From the NCBI RefSeq assembly GCF_964340395.1, contig NC_135557.1, positions 12,251,046 through 12,288,545 on the forward strand: a stretch of DNA of 37,500 bases, read 5' to 3'. Positions 12,149 through 25,800 of the stretch are shown one piece after another; the first letter of the stretch is position 1; each line of letters starts with the position of its first letter. Made by a program: the position numbers and the translations under genes. The notes beneath the pieces were generated by a model that had not been told where the DNA came from, searched no databases, and worked only from the letters and a program-made list of their open reading frames with translations. The DNA is from Glandiceps talaboti. Its lineage: Eukaryota > Hemichordata > Enteropneusta > Spengelidae.

Positions 12149-12500
12149 AAGTGGCCATATAGATGAGAATTTGGTAATTTATTTTGGAATTTTATTTGAT
12201 AAAACAGCTCCACTATGTTTTTCTACTTGAAAAAATAATGTGAAATAACCTGTACGAAGTCCATGTTCACAACTCAAAAAACTGCAAAACATTAAACAAC
12301 GTGTAAAATGTTTGTTATTATACGTACAATAACAGACCTTTTCCACATTTTGCATCTTTTTGCAAAGTATTGAGTTATGAACATGGACTTGGTATATGTT
12401 ACTTCACATTATTTTTTCAAGTAGAAAAACATAGTGGAGCTGTTTTATCAAATAAAAATCACAAAATAACTACCGAATTCTCAACTATATGGCCACTTTA
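12147..12500. mobile_element. Foldback (MITE-like) element 2
   Basis: Ends taaagtggccatata and tatatggccacttta are exact inverted copies. Arms of about 140 bp (12147-12290 and 12350-12500) match over gataaaacagctccacta, tttttctacttgaaaaa and gaacatggact. The end sequence ggccatatagatgag also occurs at 23758, so the family is dispersed. Confidence 0.88.
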
Positions 12501-13356
12501 AAACAGTTGAAATAATGTCAATATTACTAGATTACGACATAAAACCGCTATGATATGTAGTATGAACAATACACAGCATTCCACACAATAATTCCTGTTA
12601 CTATATGCACTAATGTTTCCTCTCTAAATAAACAAATTAATTTTCAACTTTGTACCTTTGATTGGCAAGAATAGTACAATACTAAGAAGCTGTAACTACC
12701 AAACCAGCATTTTAATTAGATGGCACAATGTTTTTTTTACACCTCACATGGCATTTTTTGGCACAAAATATAGGCACTTTAAGAGCACACATGCATGCAT
12801 GTGAAATAATGCATTTTATATGTGAACAAAAATGACCAGCTTTCTGTTTGAATTTTCCTTGTTTCATTTGACAGTGATGTTGATTTGTGTTCACAGTCAG
12901 ATAAAATGTATCATATTGTACGCTTGCATGCTATACTTTGTTGTATGATATTTGCATCAACAAAAAACGGGTGAGACGTAAAGAACATCACGCTGCCTAA
13001 TTGAAACTCTATAGTCACTCTGGGTTGGTAGTAAATTCTGGCATTGACGAAAGACATAGACACATTGTAAGCTGAACATTAACGATTCCCAGACATGAGG
13101 CACTGGTGTAATTTTTTTTAAAACTATTACTTCTTAAAAACAATTGTACAGAATTCAATACACATTCTCAATTGCACCTTTCCTGTAAACATTCTCATTT
13201 TTTTTTACATCTGTACATAAATTTCCAAAAATGAAACTAATATTAACAAGGCAGGGTGTTTGTTTGCGATGCATCTTTTTCAATGCCTCTAGTTACTACA
13301 ACTGTGGAAACCGAGTCAGTTTACTAAGATAGACACCAACTAAAACTATTGTTCTT

Positions 13357-13600
13357 CGATATGGTAGATTACACAAGTGGGTGATAGCAGTGTCTCCGTT
13401 GTGTGGATATAATAAAGCCGTAATCAAGACAGTGTGTGTTCACTTGAGAGAAAAAAACTAGCTACTAGAAATGCCACCATACTGAGAGGATAATTACACT
13501 GACATCCATTCAACAGCTTATATCCACGTATCGTAAATAGCAGTAGTTTGTGTCTACCTGAGTAATCCGAAACCTCGACTGCCACTGTTGTATGTAAACA
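13357..13600. repeat. Dispersed repeat family, copy 2 of 3
   Basis: Same order of blocks as 10927-11160: atggtagattacacaagtgg, gtgatagcagtgtct, catccattcaacagc, tgtctacctgagtaa, and a terminal ctgccactgttgta. Confidence 0.75.
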
Positions 13601-13764
13601 GATAATTCATAGCCCATGAAACTAGTAAATGTACATTCCAAGAATATGTAATATTTGGTACAAACATTAACACTGAAAACCTTACAATAAGTATCAAGGT
13701 TTCTGCTTATAAACTCAAAATCTCCAATCCCCACTAAAAAAATTCTGTTTATAAGCTCAAAATC

Positions 13765-13922
13765 TTCACATCCTCCCCCTGACCCCCCTCCCCGACTCCC
13801 ACCCTTGACCATCTCACTCCCAACCCCCGACTCTTGACCATCTCACTCCAAACCCCTGACCATCTCACTCCCAACCCCTGACTCCTGACCATCTCACGCC
13901 AAACCCCTGACCATCTCGCTTC
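13765..13922. repeat. C-rich minisatellite
   Basis: Irregular repeats of cccctgaccatctcactcc with spacer variants. The minus strand reads as a Gly/Arg/Trp-rich artefactual frame. Confidence 0.85.
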
Positions 13923-14850
13923 CCTTGTGCTTCCCAAATACTGATCTTACAGCAAACTATGGCAATACACCATTTCTAGATAATACAACACATGAAGTAT
14001 TTAATACAAACAGAAATACTTTTTAGTGTGCTTGAAATATGTAATTTTGTACTAGTGACACTTGACAGGGTTAGTAAAAAGAACGTAAAATTAAAGTCAA
14101 ACAGTAAATGTGAAGTTACACGAAATTTAGATGGCCTAAAATGTGTAATAGAGTGTATACCAAAACATAATGTTCCCTATCTGACATCGTATATTTAGAA
14201 AGTCAAAAGATATGATCCCATAGCATAATTATTTTAATTACAAGAGACTGTTGCAAACAATCGTTGTTAGAAAAGCTTAAATTCTAGTAATTGATAAGCC
14301 TAGAGATAACTAAATAAATGTACTTTGTAAATTAACAAGCTCTGCTGCTGTTATTACTGTTAAATACTGCAAATTAATTAATAGGAAAACTCAATAGTAC
14401 GAAAAACCCAGAGCTTGCCAATCAATAACCTATCAGACTGCAATAAACAGTTGCTATACAAAGCGGCTCCGCCAGGCAGATAATAGATATGTTTAGTTTC
14501 TGTATTTCAGAGGGTTTTTTCACAGATTTTTATACAAAAGTGAAACAGAACATGAACATCCATGTTCTGTGAAATACTATTATATAATATTAGAATACTT
14601 AAGCAGCTCAGAGCCTCTTGAACAAGATTCCTCTGAATCTATATATCTTAAAACTTGTATTTTATGCATTCTACACTGCATACAAGAAACTTAAATACTG
14701 ACGTCTACTACACGCTGCAACACAATGTGACCGAGCACACTGTATTGCCATTTCCTTTCATTTATATCAACTTCCCTTTATTACTAAACATCTGTACATG
14801 GAGACACAAGGAGTGCTTTTACAAGACTATACAATGCATAACTTAACCTG
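13923..14850. other. No gene seen
   Basis: AT-rich sequence. It may be part of the SORL1 3' UTR if the signal at 14777 is not used; no direct evidence. Confidence 0.4.
14777..14782 (-). promoter_or_regulatory. Candidate polyadenylation signal AATAAA for SORL1
   Basis: First canonical AATAAA that I find on the minus strand downstream of the stop, about 2.0 kb beyond it. Variant signals or a longer 3' UTR are equally possible; nothing else marks the transcript end. Confidence 0.2.
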
Positions 14851-15125
14851 CATCAGCTGCACTGAAAAATAGGTTTTTTTTGAAAATGTTTTTGTTAGGT
14901 ATAATGACTTAATGATAATATCATACAGTATTGAATCAATTGCGGGTTAACATATATTTCTGTAACAGTACACATATTATACAGTGCAATATATCCAATC
15001 AATTCGATTTTGGGGTCCACACTCAAAAACCAGTAACTGTACCCCTTTGAATTGTAATTTCAACTACTATACTACTTGTAGGTAAAATAACCTCGAGTTG
15101 ACATGCACAATGTCTAATTATTGGT
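14850..15125. repeat. Dispersed element family Y, copy 1 of 3
   Basis: Begins agctgcactgaaaa, followed by tttttgttaggtataatgac and, later, atatccaatcaattcgattt plus a tccacactcaaaaa block. The same order is seen at 29447-29715 and 36145-36350. Confidence 0.75.
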
Positions 15126-15596
15126 ATTTTAACAATTTTCAGGGTATATATTCAGAAAAATAACAAACCAGTGACAGCTAGTGCAGGTTTTAAATTAAAG
15201 GAACATGGGTCAACTTGAGACAGTACTATCTATCAACCTAAATGTCTTCATCACTAGAAGATTTTATAATCTTATCAGCTTCCCAAGATCGAATGTTTAC
15301 ACATTTCTAAGCCTGGTACACTCTGTTTATATACAAGAAGACATTTCATCAACTAGTTATTTTCACATTTTTTGTTTTCCAGCAAAACGAACCAAAAATA
15401 GTCTTTTAACAACAAAATTTTCAAGATTTACATCATTTTCATCTCAGTAAATATACTGCCATAATTCATCTAGTTGACTGTGTTGATTTGTACCTTGCTT
15501 GTAAATATAAAATCTCTATTACTTAAAAATTGCCAGGTTTATGCATGTGCACTTCGCTAATCTTGATATCAGCAACAATATTTGGGTTGTGCCAAA

Positions 15597-15692
15597 AAGT
15601 GACACCAAGTTATTCATTTAGTTTGCGTAACTGCAACACAACAGATCTGAAGGTAACGCAAGATAATTAACGGTGACACAAGCAGGGTTCAT
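15597..15692. repeat. Short inverted repeat
   Basis: Arm gtgacaccaagttattc...gcgtaac pairs with ggtaacgcaagataattaa...ggtgacac. Small foldback, non-coding. Confidence 0.55.
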
Positions 15693-16100
15693 ACGTTTTT
15701 ATAGGCAAGATCTGACCCATGTCCCATTAATGAGTTTGTACACTAAACATATCTACAACAAGCCTCTACAGAAGTGTCAACAGACAAAATAAACTTGAGA
15801 AATGTACTCCGTATATATATAAACCCCTTTTCAAATTGAACATATGTGCTCTATATATGTTTTCATATCAACTATTTTCAGCATGTAAAATTGCCTACAC
15901 GATATATCTCTGATTTCTGAATTATTTGTAATGAATTTAGAGGGTTTGTGAAAGCTAAAAGTGTTGTCCGACATGAGATATTTACACTAAGAACCACTCT
16001 GATTACCTACTATAAATAGTACAAAGATAACCATGGAAAATGAACTATCGACAAACTAAGACAGACACAAGTTAAACATAGTGAAGCTATTGTGGTTATA

Positions 16101-16470
16101 TGTGGTAGATTATAAAAGTGGGTGATAGCAGTACCTTGGTTGTGTGGATCCCGTCACTCTGCAATCAAGGTAGTGTAAACATTGAGTGAGCTTGAATGTG
16201 TGGCCACTTTAAGAAAAACTGACAAGAAACTAAGATAGTATAAAAGTTGAAAGAGGTTGAATGTGTGGCCACTTGAGAAAAACTTTAAACAAGAAACTAA
16301 GATAGTATAAAAGTTGAATGAGGTTGAATGTGCTGGGACTATCAAAGACAACACCCTATGGTGTGTGTATAATTACATCAACATTCATTAATAGCCGATA
16401 TCAACATGTCTTGATAAGTTATAATTTGTGTCTGTGTTAGCTTCCCGACAGCTGATCTGCCATTGTTGTA
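16101..16470. repeat. Dispersed repeat family, copy 3 of 3, with internal duplication
   Basis: Starts tgtggtagattataaaagtg, then gtgatagcagtacc. It contains an inserted local duplication of gtgtggccactt...aagaaactaagatag (16196-16330), then continues acattcattaatagc ... tgtctgtgttagc and ctgccattgttgta as in copies 1 and 2. Confidence 0.75.
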
Positions 16471-16763
16471 TCCCCTCCCCCCCCTCCCCCGACTAAGATA
16501 ATGGTTGAGTTGTAGCCTCCACAATTCATACCTAAAATAAGCCTCTACAGAAAGTAGCACCTGCGTGTGTAAAATTTCAAACCCTTCAGAGGAAATCTAG
16601 TCAATCGGAACCATGCTTCCCAGCAGATTTGTTGATTACCAGCGATTTGTAAGCTCCTTGTCCATATATTATGGCTATACGTAGACTGCCTAGCTAGTCA
16701 TGATCATGCTCAATATCACTTCATCCAGGTTCGTTGTAATTTTGGTATGTTGCCATGGTAACT

Positions 16764-16828
16764 TTAAGCCACCACTAACGGTTCGTCATCTGAAAAGCCA
16801 CGAATCATTGGAGAGTCTTCCTCTTCCC
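16764..16828 (-). CDS. SORL1: SORL1 last coding exon: acidic cluster and GGA motif, stop
   Basis: 65 nt, starts in phase 1 after TTATTACAG and ends with TAA at 16764-16766. It encodes [20 protein letters not shown]. This aligns with the end of vertebrate SorLA, where an acidic cluster, PMITGFSDD and a GGA-binding C-terminus occur. Too short to show as an open frame; found by phase and homology. Confidence 0.95.
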
Positions 16829-19800
16829 CTGTAATAAAGTATATACATATATTGCTAGGTATACACAGATGCATCTTTGTGTCTTAGCAATGAAATTTCT
16901 ACTCGCAGAGTAAAAGAATTCGGAATGCGAATCCCAATTTTTTGCAAACATCTCGTTTTATTTCAGGGGTGTACTACAGTGGGCTATTTGATAGAAGTAG
17001 TATATTATTTGTGATCCATCTTCCAGACAATTTGTGTTGATAGATGGGATTGTTTTCATGGCAACTATGGGTCGGTCGGTCGATTTATAAAAAAAAAATA
17101 AACCAAAATACACAAATCATCTTCTTCATGTTTCTCTGCCTCTCCATCCTTTTCCTCCTCTGTATCATATTCTTTTTATTGGATTCCAGGTAACAAGCAC
17201 ATTCCCAGCATCTCTAGACAACAGGCATGTTCTCAGCCCCCCCCCCCCGAATAACTTCCGTCATTATGAAAGAAATGCTGTTTGTTGACAAGTGTCGTCA
17301 CCGCAGCCATGACTGTACATGATAGCGACAGTCTAGACACTTGCTTATTCTTGCCAGAGAGGGCGCTGCTCTGCAAAATATCAGTTTGACAATCAACTTA
17401 CCTAAATCATTATCACAATCTACTCCTGTAAATGTGGTTGTACCAGACCTGCTGTCATAGTGACTGTTAGCAAACTGTGTAAAGCTGCGTTGTAACCGTT
17501 GGTGTCTAACAACGAACACCACCAATGCTACGGCCAGCAGAGCTATGACTGCCAAAGTTGGACCAATGATGGCTGCAAGGTGGGTAGATGGCTGGCCACC
17601 AGTATGCTTGTCATGTTCTACAAAGAGATGAAAATTAGTACTCAATTCTTAGTAACTGCAGTAGACGAGTAGTACTTAACCTCATGCTAGAGGGTCAAAA
17701 GAGAACAAGAAGGTTGACTTACTCTCAGTACCTGCATGCATGTGAAGTGCGTGGAGTGGAAGTTATGGTGTCAACCAAGAAATTGAAAGTTCGTTATTTT
17801 CATGATGCACCTAGGCAGTAATATGCTATTCGAAGTACAGAGAATTTTTATAATATTCATACCAGATTGTGTCTAGATACAACGGATAAGTAAATCCTTA
17901 TTTTGGTACTATTGTAACTAAACAGGCCTTGAGCTCAGTTTAGAAAGACATCATTTATGCAATGATTACTAGGTTTCATATTGAGATAAACACAATAAAG
18001 ATAACACAAAAATCCCTTAACAAAGTGTCCACTCTGTATTTTGTTAATGATAACAAAAACAAAATACAAATGTAACAATATGCAAAGTACATACACAGTG
18101 TGTAAATAATGTTATCTTTGTTGTGTCTATCTCAACATGAAACCTTGTGATCAGGCTGACTGATTTTGATACATTGTTTCATAGCATTTACAAGCCAAGA
18201 AGAAATCTTTTCTAATATAGCTGTATATACAAAACAATATTGAATTTTCCGGTTCCAACATGCATTGCGTGAGAGGATGTCACTTATATTGGTACATTTA
18301 GGCTTATTTGTCTTTTTGTCTTTATTACGTTTGAAATAACATTTTCATTGTCAAATGATGGAAAGACATGCTGATCTCATTAATTTGTGAGTGGTTTTAT
18401 AGAGCAAAGACGAAACACCATCAATGAGATGAATTTTACATGTGAACAATCAGGTGACAACTAAACCCTGTAACGTATGCAAACCCCTCTGTGCGTACAC
18501 AATATATTGCATTGTATGGAGAGACATGCAAGTTCTCAGCCCCCCCCCCCCCCCAATAACTTCCGTCATCATGAAAAAAATGCTGTTTGATGACAAGTGT
18601 CGTCACCGCAGCCATGACTGTAGATGATGGCGATAGTCAAGACACTTGCTTATTTTTGCCAGAGATGGTGCTGCTCTGCAAAATATCAGTTTGACAATCA
18701 ATGCATCTTGAAACCGACAACAGGTCTATCCTCTAGTCACCACTACTTACTTGCATAACCTCCTTGCGTATAATTGTGCTGAATGTAGGCTGAAAACTCT
18801 CCGTAGAAGTTCTGGTATTTTCCAGTGCAAACTTTAAAATTGTACGTCGTGTATTTCTTCAAGCTCAGCAACACTTTACTGGTGTCCTTGGTAGAGTCGT
18901 ATTCTGTCCAGTTTGTTGGAATGTAACCCGTGGCAACGAAAATAGAATAACCCTAAAAAGACATTTAATTAATACAAATCTGAGATTCAAAGATACACTA
19001 GCCACGGGGATCAATTTCTATGACAGTAAAAAGTTATCATTTTGACAAATATTTCCACTATTTTCTCTCATCATTAGATTGTTGCCAGTCCTTATGAAAA
19101 ATAACAAGAAATTTCTAGGGTTCACCATTTTGTTTTCAAAGAAATTGAACCATCTTTATTCTCCCGCAGAAATTACACGCAGCATGTGGCAGCCATATTG
19201 GATTCAAAAAAATGAGTTAATTTAAAAAAATTTGCAGTGACTCTATAAACTATTAATCTTGGTTTTAGCTAACAATGATTCGAAATTCTCGAGAGCAAAG
19301 TGAAAAATAAATGTTAAGACTTCTTATTAACAAGACTTATACTCCATTTTGGGGGTTTCTTGATCAAAGTAAAGTTGAAAGACACCTATATATAAACAAT
19401 TACACTCTTTGGAAAAGTCCAACTCAAACAATCAACGGCAAATGTGGTATTGACTTTGTGGACAAGTACTTTCTGATTTGGACAAGCGTTTTTTTAATTT
19501 CTACTTGGGTAAGAAAATATCATTCATTATTTCGAACCCTAATTATGCAATTACATCCCCCATCCCTCATTGCCACATATACATGTACACCTGCATTGAC
19601 ACTGAAAACCAAGTCACATTAAATTGGTTGCCAGGGACAACATGTAGGTATTAGTCAACTTACTAGATTTTTATCAAAGATTCTCTTTGGCTCTGTCCAT
19701 TCCAATAATAAACCATACTCGTCGCTTGAAGCCGTTATTAACTGCAAGCCTTTCAACTGTGTTGGTGCACCGCTGGTAACTGAAAAACAGACAAAGTATT

Positions 19801-22800
19801 TAGATGCAATTTCCCAATATTTTTCTTCGTTCAGCCAAAGGAAAATATCAATAACCTAAGGGGTCTTCTTTCAATTTGAAACAATAGACAAGTAGTGAAA
19901 ACCCTTAGGTCATGAGTATTTTTTCGACTGAATAAAGAAAAACACTGGAGAATAACATACATGTAATTATACCAGCGCCAGTAATATCAATGAGAAATCA
20001 TTGAAACAATGGCAATTTTAAACGTTTTGACTCATATTTCGAACCCAGCAGAACTAGCGATGTAGACATGTGTTGTCATGACAGAGATGCGTGTTGTCAT
20101 GATTAGCATTACCAGAGTATGTATTCCATATTTTTTGTTCAAAATGACTCGTGCATGGTATAAAAATAAAAATCTCTAATTTGCTGATGTGAATCTTTAA
20201 ATAGTTTTTGAGGTTGTATTTACAGTTAACGCTGTTCATTTATGGTTGTATTTACAAACACAAAGTTAACGCTGTTCATTTATAGTTGTATTTACTTAAG
20301 ACAAAGTTAACACTGTTCATTTATAGTTGTATTTACTTAGACAAAGTTAACACTGTTCATTTATAGTTGTATTTACATAGACAAAGTTAACACTGTTCAT
20401 TTATAGTTGTATTTAATTAACACAAAGTTAACACTGTTCATTTATAGTTGTATTTACATAGACAAAGTTAACACTGTTCATTTATAGTTGTATTTACTTA
20501 GACAAAGTTAACACTGTTCATTTATGGTTGTATTTACATAGACAAAGTTAACACTGTTCATTTATAGTTGTATTTACTTAGACAAAGTTAACACTGTTCA
20601 TTTATAGTTGTATTTACATAGACAAAGTTAACACTGTTCATTTATAGTTGTATTTACATAGACAAAGTTAACACTGTTCATTTATGGTTGTATTTACATA
20701 GACAAAGTTAACACTGTTCATTTATAGTTGTATTTACTTAGACAAAGTTAACACTGTTCATTTATAGTTGTATTTACATAGACAAAGTTAACGCTGTTTA
20801 TTTATAGTTGTATTTACATAGACAAAGTTAACGCTGTTTATTTATAGTTGTATTTACATAGACAAAGTTAACACTGTTTATTTATAGTTGTATTTACATA
20901 GACAAAGTTAACACTGTTCATTTATAGTTGTATTTACATAGACAAAGTTAACGCTGTTTATTTATAGTTGTATTTACTTAACACAAAGTTAACACTGTTC
21001 ATTTATGGTTGTATTTACTTAAGACAAAGTTAACACTGTTCATTTATGGTTGTATATACTTAGACAAAGTTAACACTGTTCATTTATAGTTGTATTTACT
21101 TAAGACAAAGTTAACACTGTTCATTTATAGTTGTATTTACATAGACAAAGTTAACACTGTTCATTTATGGTTGTATTTACATAGACAAAGTTAACACTGT
21201 TCATTTATGGTTGTATTTACATAGACAAAGTTAACACTGTTCATTTATAGTTGTATTTACTTAGACAAAGTTAACACTGTTCATTTATAGTTGTATTTAC
21301 ATAGACAAAGTTAACACTGTTCATTTATAGTTGTATTTACATAGACAAAGTTAACACTGTTCATTTATAGTTGTATTTACATAGACAAAGTTAACACTGT
21401 TCATTTATAGTTGTATTTACTTAGACAAAGTTAACACTGTTCATTTATAGTTGTATTTACTTAAGACAAAGTTAACACTGTTCATTTATGGTTGTATTTA
21501 CATAGACAAAGTTAACACTGTTCATTTATAGTTGTATTTACATAGACAAAGTTAACACTGTTCATTTATGGTTGTATTTACATAGACAAAGTTAACACTG
21601 TTCATTTATAGTTGTATTTACATAGACAAAGTTAACACTGTTCATTTATGGTTGTATTTATTTTAGACAAAGTTAACACTGTTCATTTATAGTTGTATTT
21701 ACTTAAGACAAAGTTAACACTGTTCATTTATGGTTGTATTTACATAGACAAAGTTAACACTGTTCATTTATGGTTGTATTTACATAGACAAAGTTAACAC
21801 TGTTCATTTATGGCTGTATTTACATAGACAAAGTTAACACTGTTCATTTATAGTTGTATTTACATAGACAAAGTTAACACTGTTCATTTATAGTTGTATT
21901 TACATAGACAAAGTTAACACTGTTCATTTATAGTTGTATTTACATAGACAAAGTTAACACTGTTCATTTATGGTTGTATTTACATAGACAAAGTTAACAC
22001 TGTTCATTTATGGTTGTATTTATTTTAGACAAAGTTAACACTGTTCATTTATAGTTGTATTTACATAGACAAAGTTAACACTGTTCATTTATAGTTGTAT
22101 TTACATAGACAAAGTTAACACTGTTCATTTATGGTTGTATTTACATAGACAAAGTTAACACTGTTCATTTATGGTTGTATTTACATAGACAAAGTTAACA
22201 CTTCATTTATAGTTGTATTTACATAGACAAAGTTAACACTGTTCATTTATGGTTGTATTTACATAGACAAAGTTAACACTGTTCATTTATGGTTGTATTT
22301 ACATAGACAAAGTTAACACTGTTCATTTATAGTTGTATTTACATAGACAAAGTTAACACTGTTCATTTATGGTTGTATTTACATAGACAAAGTTAACACT
22401 GTTCATTTATAGTTGTATTTACATAGACAAAGTTAACACTGTCCATTTATAGTTGGATTTACATAGACAAAGTTAACACTGTTCGTTTATAGTTGTATTT
22501 ACTTAAGACAAAGTTAACACTGTCCATTTATAGTTGGATTTACATAGACAAAGTTAACACTGTTCGTTTATAGTTGTATTTACATAGACAAAGTTAACAC
22601 TGTTCGTTTATAGTTGTATTTACTTAAGACAAAGTTAACACTGTTCATTTATGGTTGTATTTACATAGACAAAGTTAACACTGTTCGTTTATAGTTGTAT
22701 TTACATAGACAAAGTTAACACTGTTCATTTATAGTTGTATTTACATAGACAAAGTTAACACTGTTCATTTATGGTTGTATTTTATAGACAAAGTTAACAC

Positions 22801-25800
22801 TTTTCATTTATGGCTGTATTTACATAGACAAAGTTAACACTGTTCATTTATGGTTGTATTTACTTAACACAAAGTTAACACTGTTCATTTATGGTTGTAT
22901 TTACATAGACAAAGTTAACACTGTTCATTTATGGTTGTATTTACATAGACAAAGTTAACACTGTTCATTTATAGTTGTATTTACATAGACAAAGTTAACA
23001 CTGTCCATTTATAGTTGGATTTACATAGACAAAGTTAACACTGTTCATTTATGGTTGTATTTACATAGACAAAGTTAACACTGTTCATTTATAGTTGTAT
23101 TTACATAGACAAAGTTAACACTGTTCATTTATGGTTGTATTTACATAGACAAAGTTAACACTGTTCATTTATAGTTGTATTTACATAGACAAAGTTAACA
23201 CTGTTCATTTATAGTTGTATTTACATAGACAAAGTTAACACTGTTCATTTATAGTTGTATTTACTTAGACAAAGTTAACACTGTTTATTTATGGTTGTAT
23301 TTACATAGACAAAGTTAACACTGTTTATTTATAGTTGTATTTACATAGACAAAGTTAACACTGTTCATTTATAGTTGTATTTACATAGACAAAGTTAACG
23401 CTGTTTATTTATAGTTGTATTTACATAGACAAAGTTAACGCTGTTCATTTATAGTTGGATTTATTTTAGACAAAGTTAACACTGTTCATTTATGGTTGTA
23501 TTTACTATTGTATTTACTTACGAGTTGTGACATATATCGCATCTGTTTTCTGAGCATTGGCTGAGGATGTAGAAACCTGAAAGGAATATGTGGCACCAGG
23601 AATCAAGCCAGTAATATTGTAGGTCATCGACAAGTTCGTTGTTTCTGATACAGTCGCTACAGTGGGCTGTATGCTGCTGTTACTGCTATTCAGTTTGTAT
23701 GTTATCTTATAGCCCTGTGAAGGTGATATTTAAAGAAGAAAGGAAAAAATTAAAGGTGGCCATATAGATGAGGAAATGACACTTGTTTTCGGTTTGTCAT
23801 TAACGAAATTGTTTTAATGTGTGTGAAATCATTCATCTATGTATGTACCGGTATGTATGTATGTATGTATGTATGTATGTATGTATGTATGTATGTTTGT
23901 ATGTATGTACATATGCATGAGTGTGTGACGCGTGCATGTGTGTGTATGTACGTACGTATGTACAAAATAACATAGATAATATCTTTACAAATCATCAACA
24001 CATTTGGGTAGGTAGCGTATGTAAGTGTGTGTGGTGGGTTTAAGAGATAGCTTATGCATGTACATGTATAAACAACCTATATACATGTATACATATTCAA
24101 TATAAAGTTGCGTGTGACAAAATTGTTCTTTAGCATGAAATTCATACAAAATTCATACAAAAAATACAGTTTTAACATTCCAAGTAGATTTGAAACGTTT
24201 GAGCTTGAATGGGATTTGTCAATAAGTTTCAAGCCTTTTATATTTACTTCAGTTACTCACCAGTTTTTCACTTTCGTCTCTTGGAGATTTCCAGAAAAGT
24301 TGTATGGTCTTAAAAGATATACCAAATGCATGAATATCTCGTGGACGGAGACCTTTATCTGGAGATAAGAGTACAAAGGGTGTAAGAGTAAAATCAGAAG
24401 TACTGGTAATAACACAGGTACCGTGTTGCAAACAAACAAACAAATAAACAAACAAACAAATATGCATTTTAAACTGATAGCGAATTATCTATAAATATGA
24501 CTGTATATATGTATATATGGGCCTGCATACTATACGCTTATATATAAAAAATATTATTTATATATATTAAAATTGAAATTCAATAAGGTTTGTACTGTAC
24601 AACGCCCTCTAGTGTTGAAATAGTTGAAAACTGGAATACAGGGAAAGAACTCGCATTGCTTGGTTTATCACACACACATATCAGTTCATTTGATCAAAAC
24701 AAGCTCATTTTTTCAATGACTACTATTCCTTTTTTCTTTTTCTTTTTTTTTTTTGGGGGGGGAGGGGGGAGTAAAGGCGTTAGGATCAGACTTACCATAA
24801 TTAGTTTGAGCAGCAACAATTGCACTCTTTGGTCCAGTAACTGCAGGTCCAACGATGCCAACCCTGAACAGGTACATAACACCAGCTTCTAATCCTGTTA
24901 CAACAAGTGTCATGTCGGTAGTACGGTCGGGTGTTTGACGATTTAGATCGGTTCCACTTTTACTGTGGTATACACCATAAATCTGAATGGGATCAAAAAC
25001 ACACGAAAGTCAGTTTGTTACAATGAGATTTCATCTTAGCTTGTAAGTAAATACTAATATATATATATATATATATACACTGTATCACCATTTACGAGAC
25101 TGATCACAATAGATTTTCTTACCCATTGTTTTTCTTATCCATTGTTTCTCTTACCAATTGTTTTTTCTTACCCATTGTTTTTCTTACCCATTGTTCATTT
25201 GTGTCACTTATTGTCCATGTTAGATTCATTTTGTCGTAATCAACAGCTTTATAACTGGTGATGACTGGTGCTGGCAGTGGTGTACCATCAATAACAACAA
25301 AGACTCCTTGACTTTTCACGCTCTCGCCATCCCCAAGTTTGGCTGATACCTTAAACACATAAGTAGTACCTGGAGACAGATTTTTCACTGAAAAAAAAGA
25401 AGAGTATTTCAATTTATGAAGTTCAAAAAGTTGCAAAGTAGATATAGCCCCTCTCTCAATGTAATGTGTGTACTTAGATAGAACCCTGCATACCTGTCAT
25501 TTGTGTACTAGTAGCATTTCTCTACAAACCTTAGATAGAACCCTGCATACCTGTCATTTGTGTACTAGTAGCATTTCTCTACAAACCTTAGATAGAACCC
25601 TGCATACCTGTCATTTGTGTACTTGTAGCATTTCTCTACAGACCTCAAATAGAACCCTGCATACCTGTCATTTTTGTACTTGGAGCATTTCTCTACGGAC
25701 CTTAGATAGAACTCTGCATACCTGTCATTTGTGTACTAGTAGCATTATCAACAAACCTTAGATAGAACCCTGCATACCTGTCATTTGTCTACTTGTAGCA

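Noticed and set aside
19311-19622. 103-codon plus-strand frame
   Set aside because: Inside a SORL1 intron and without recognisable motifs; likely chance.
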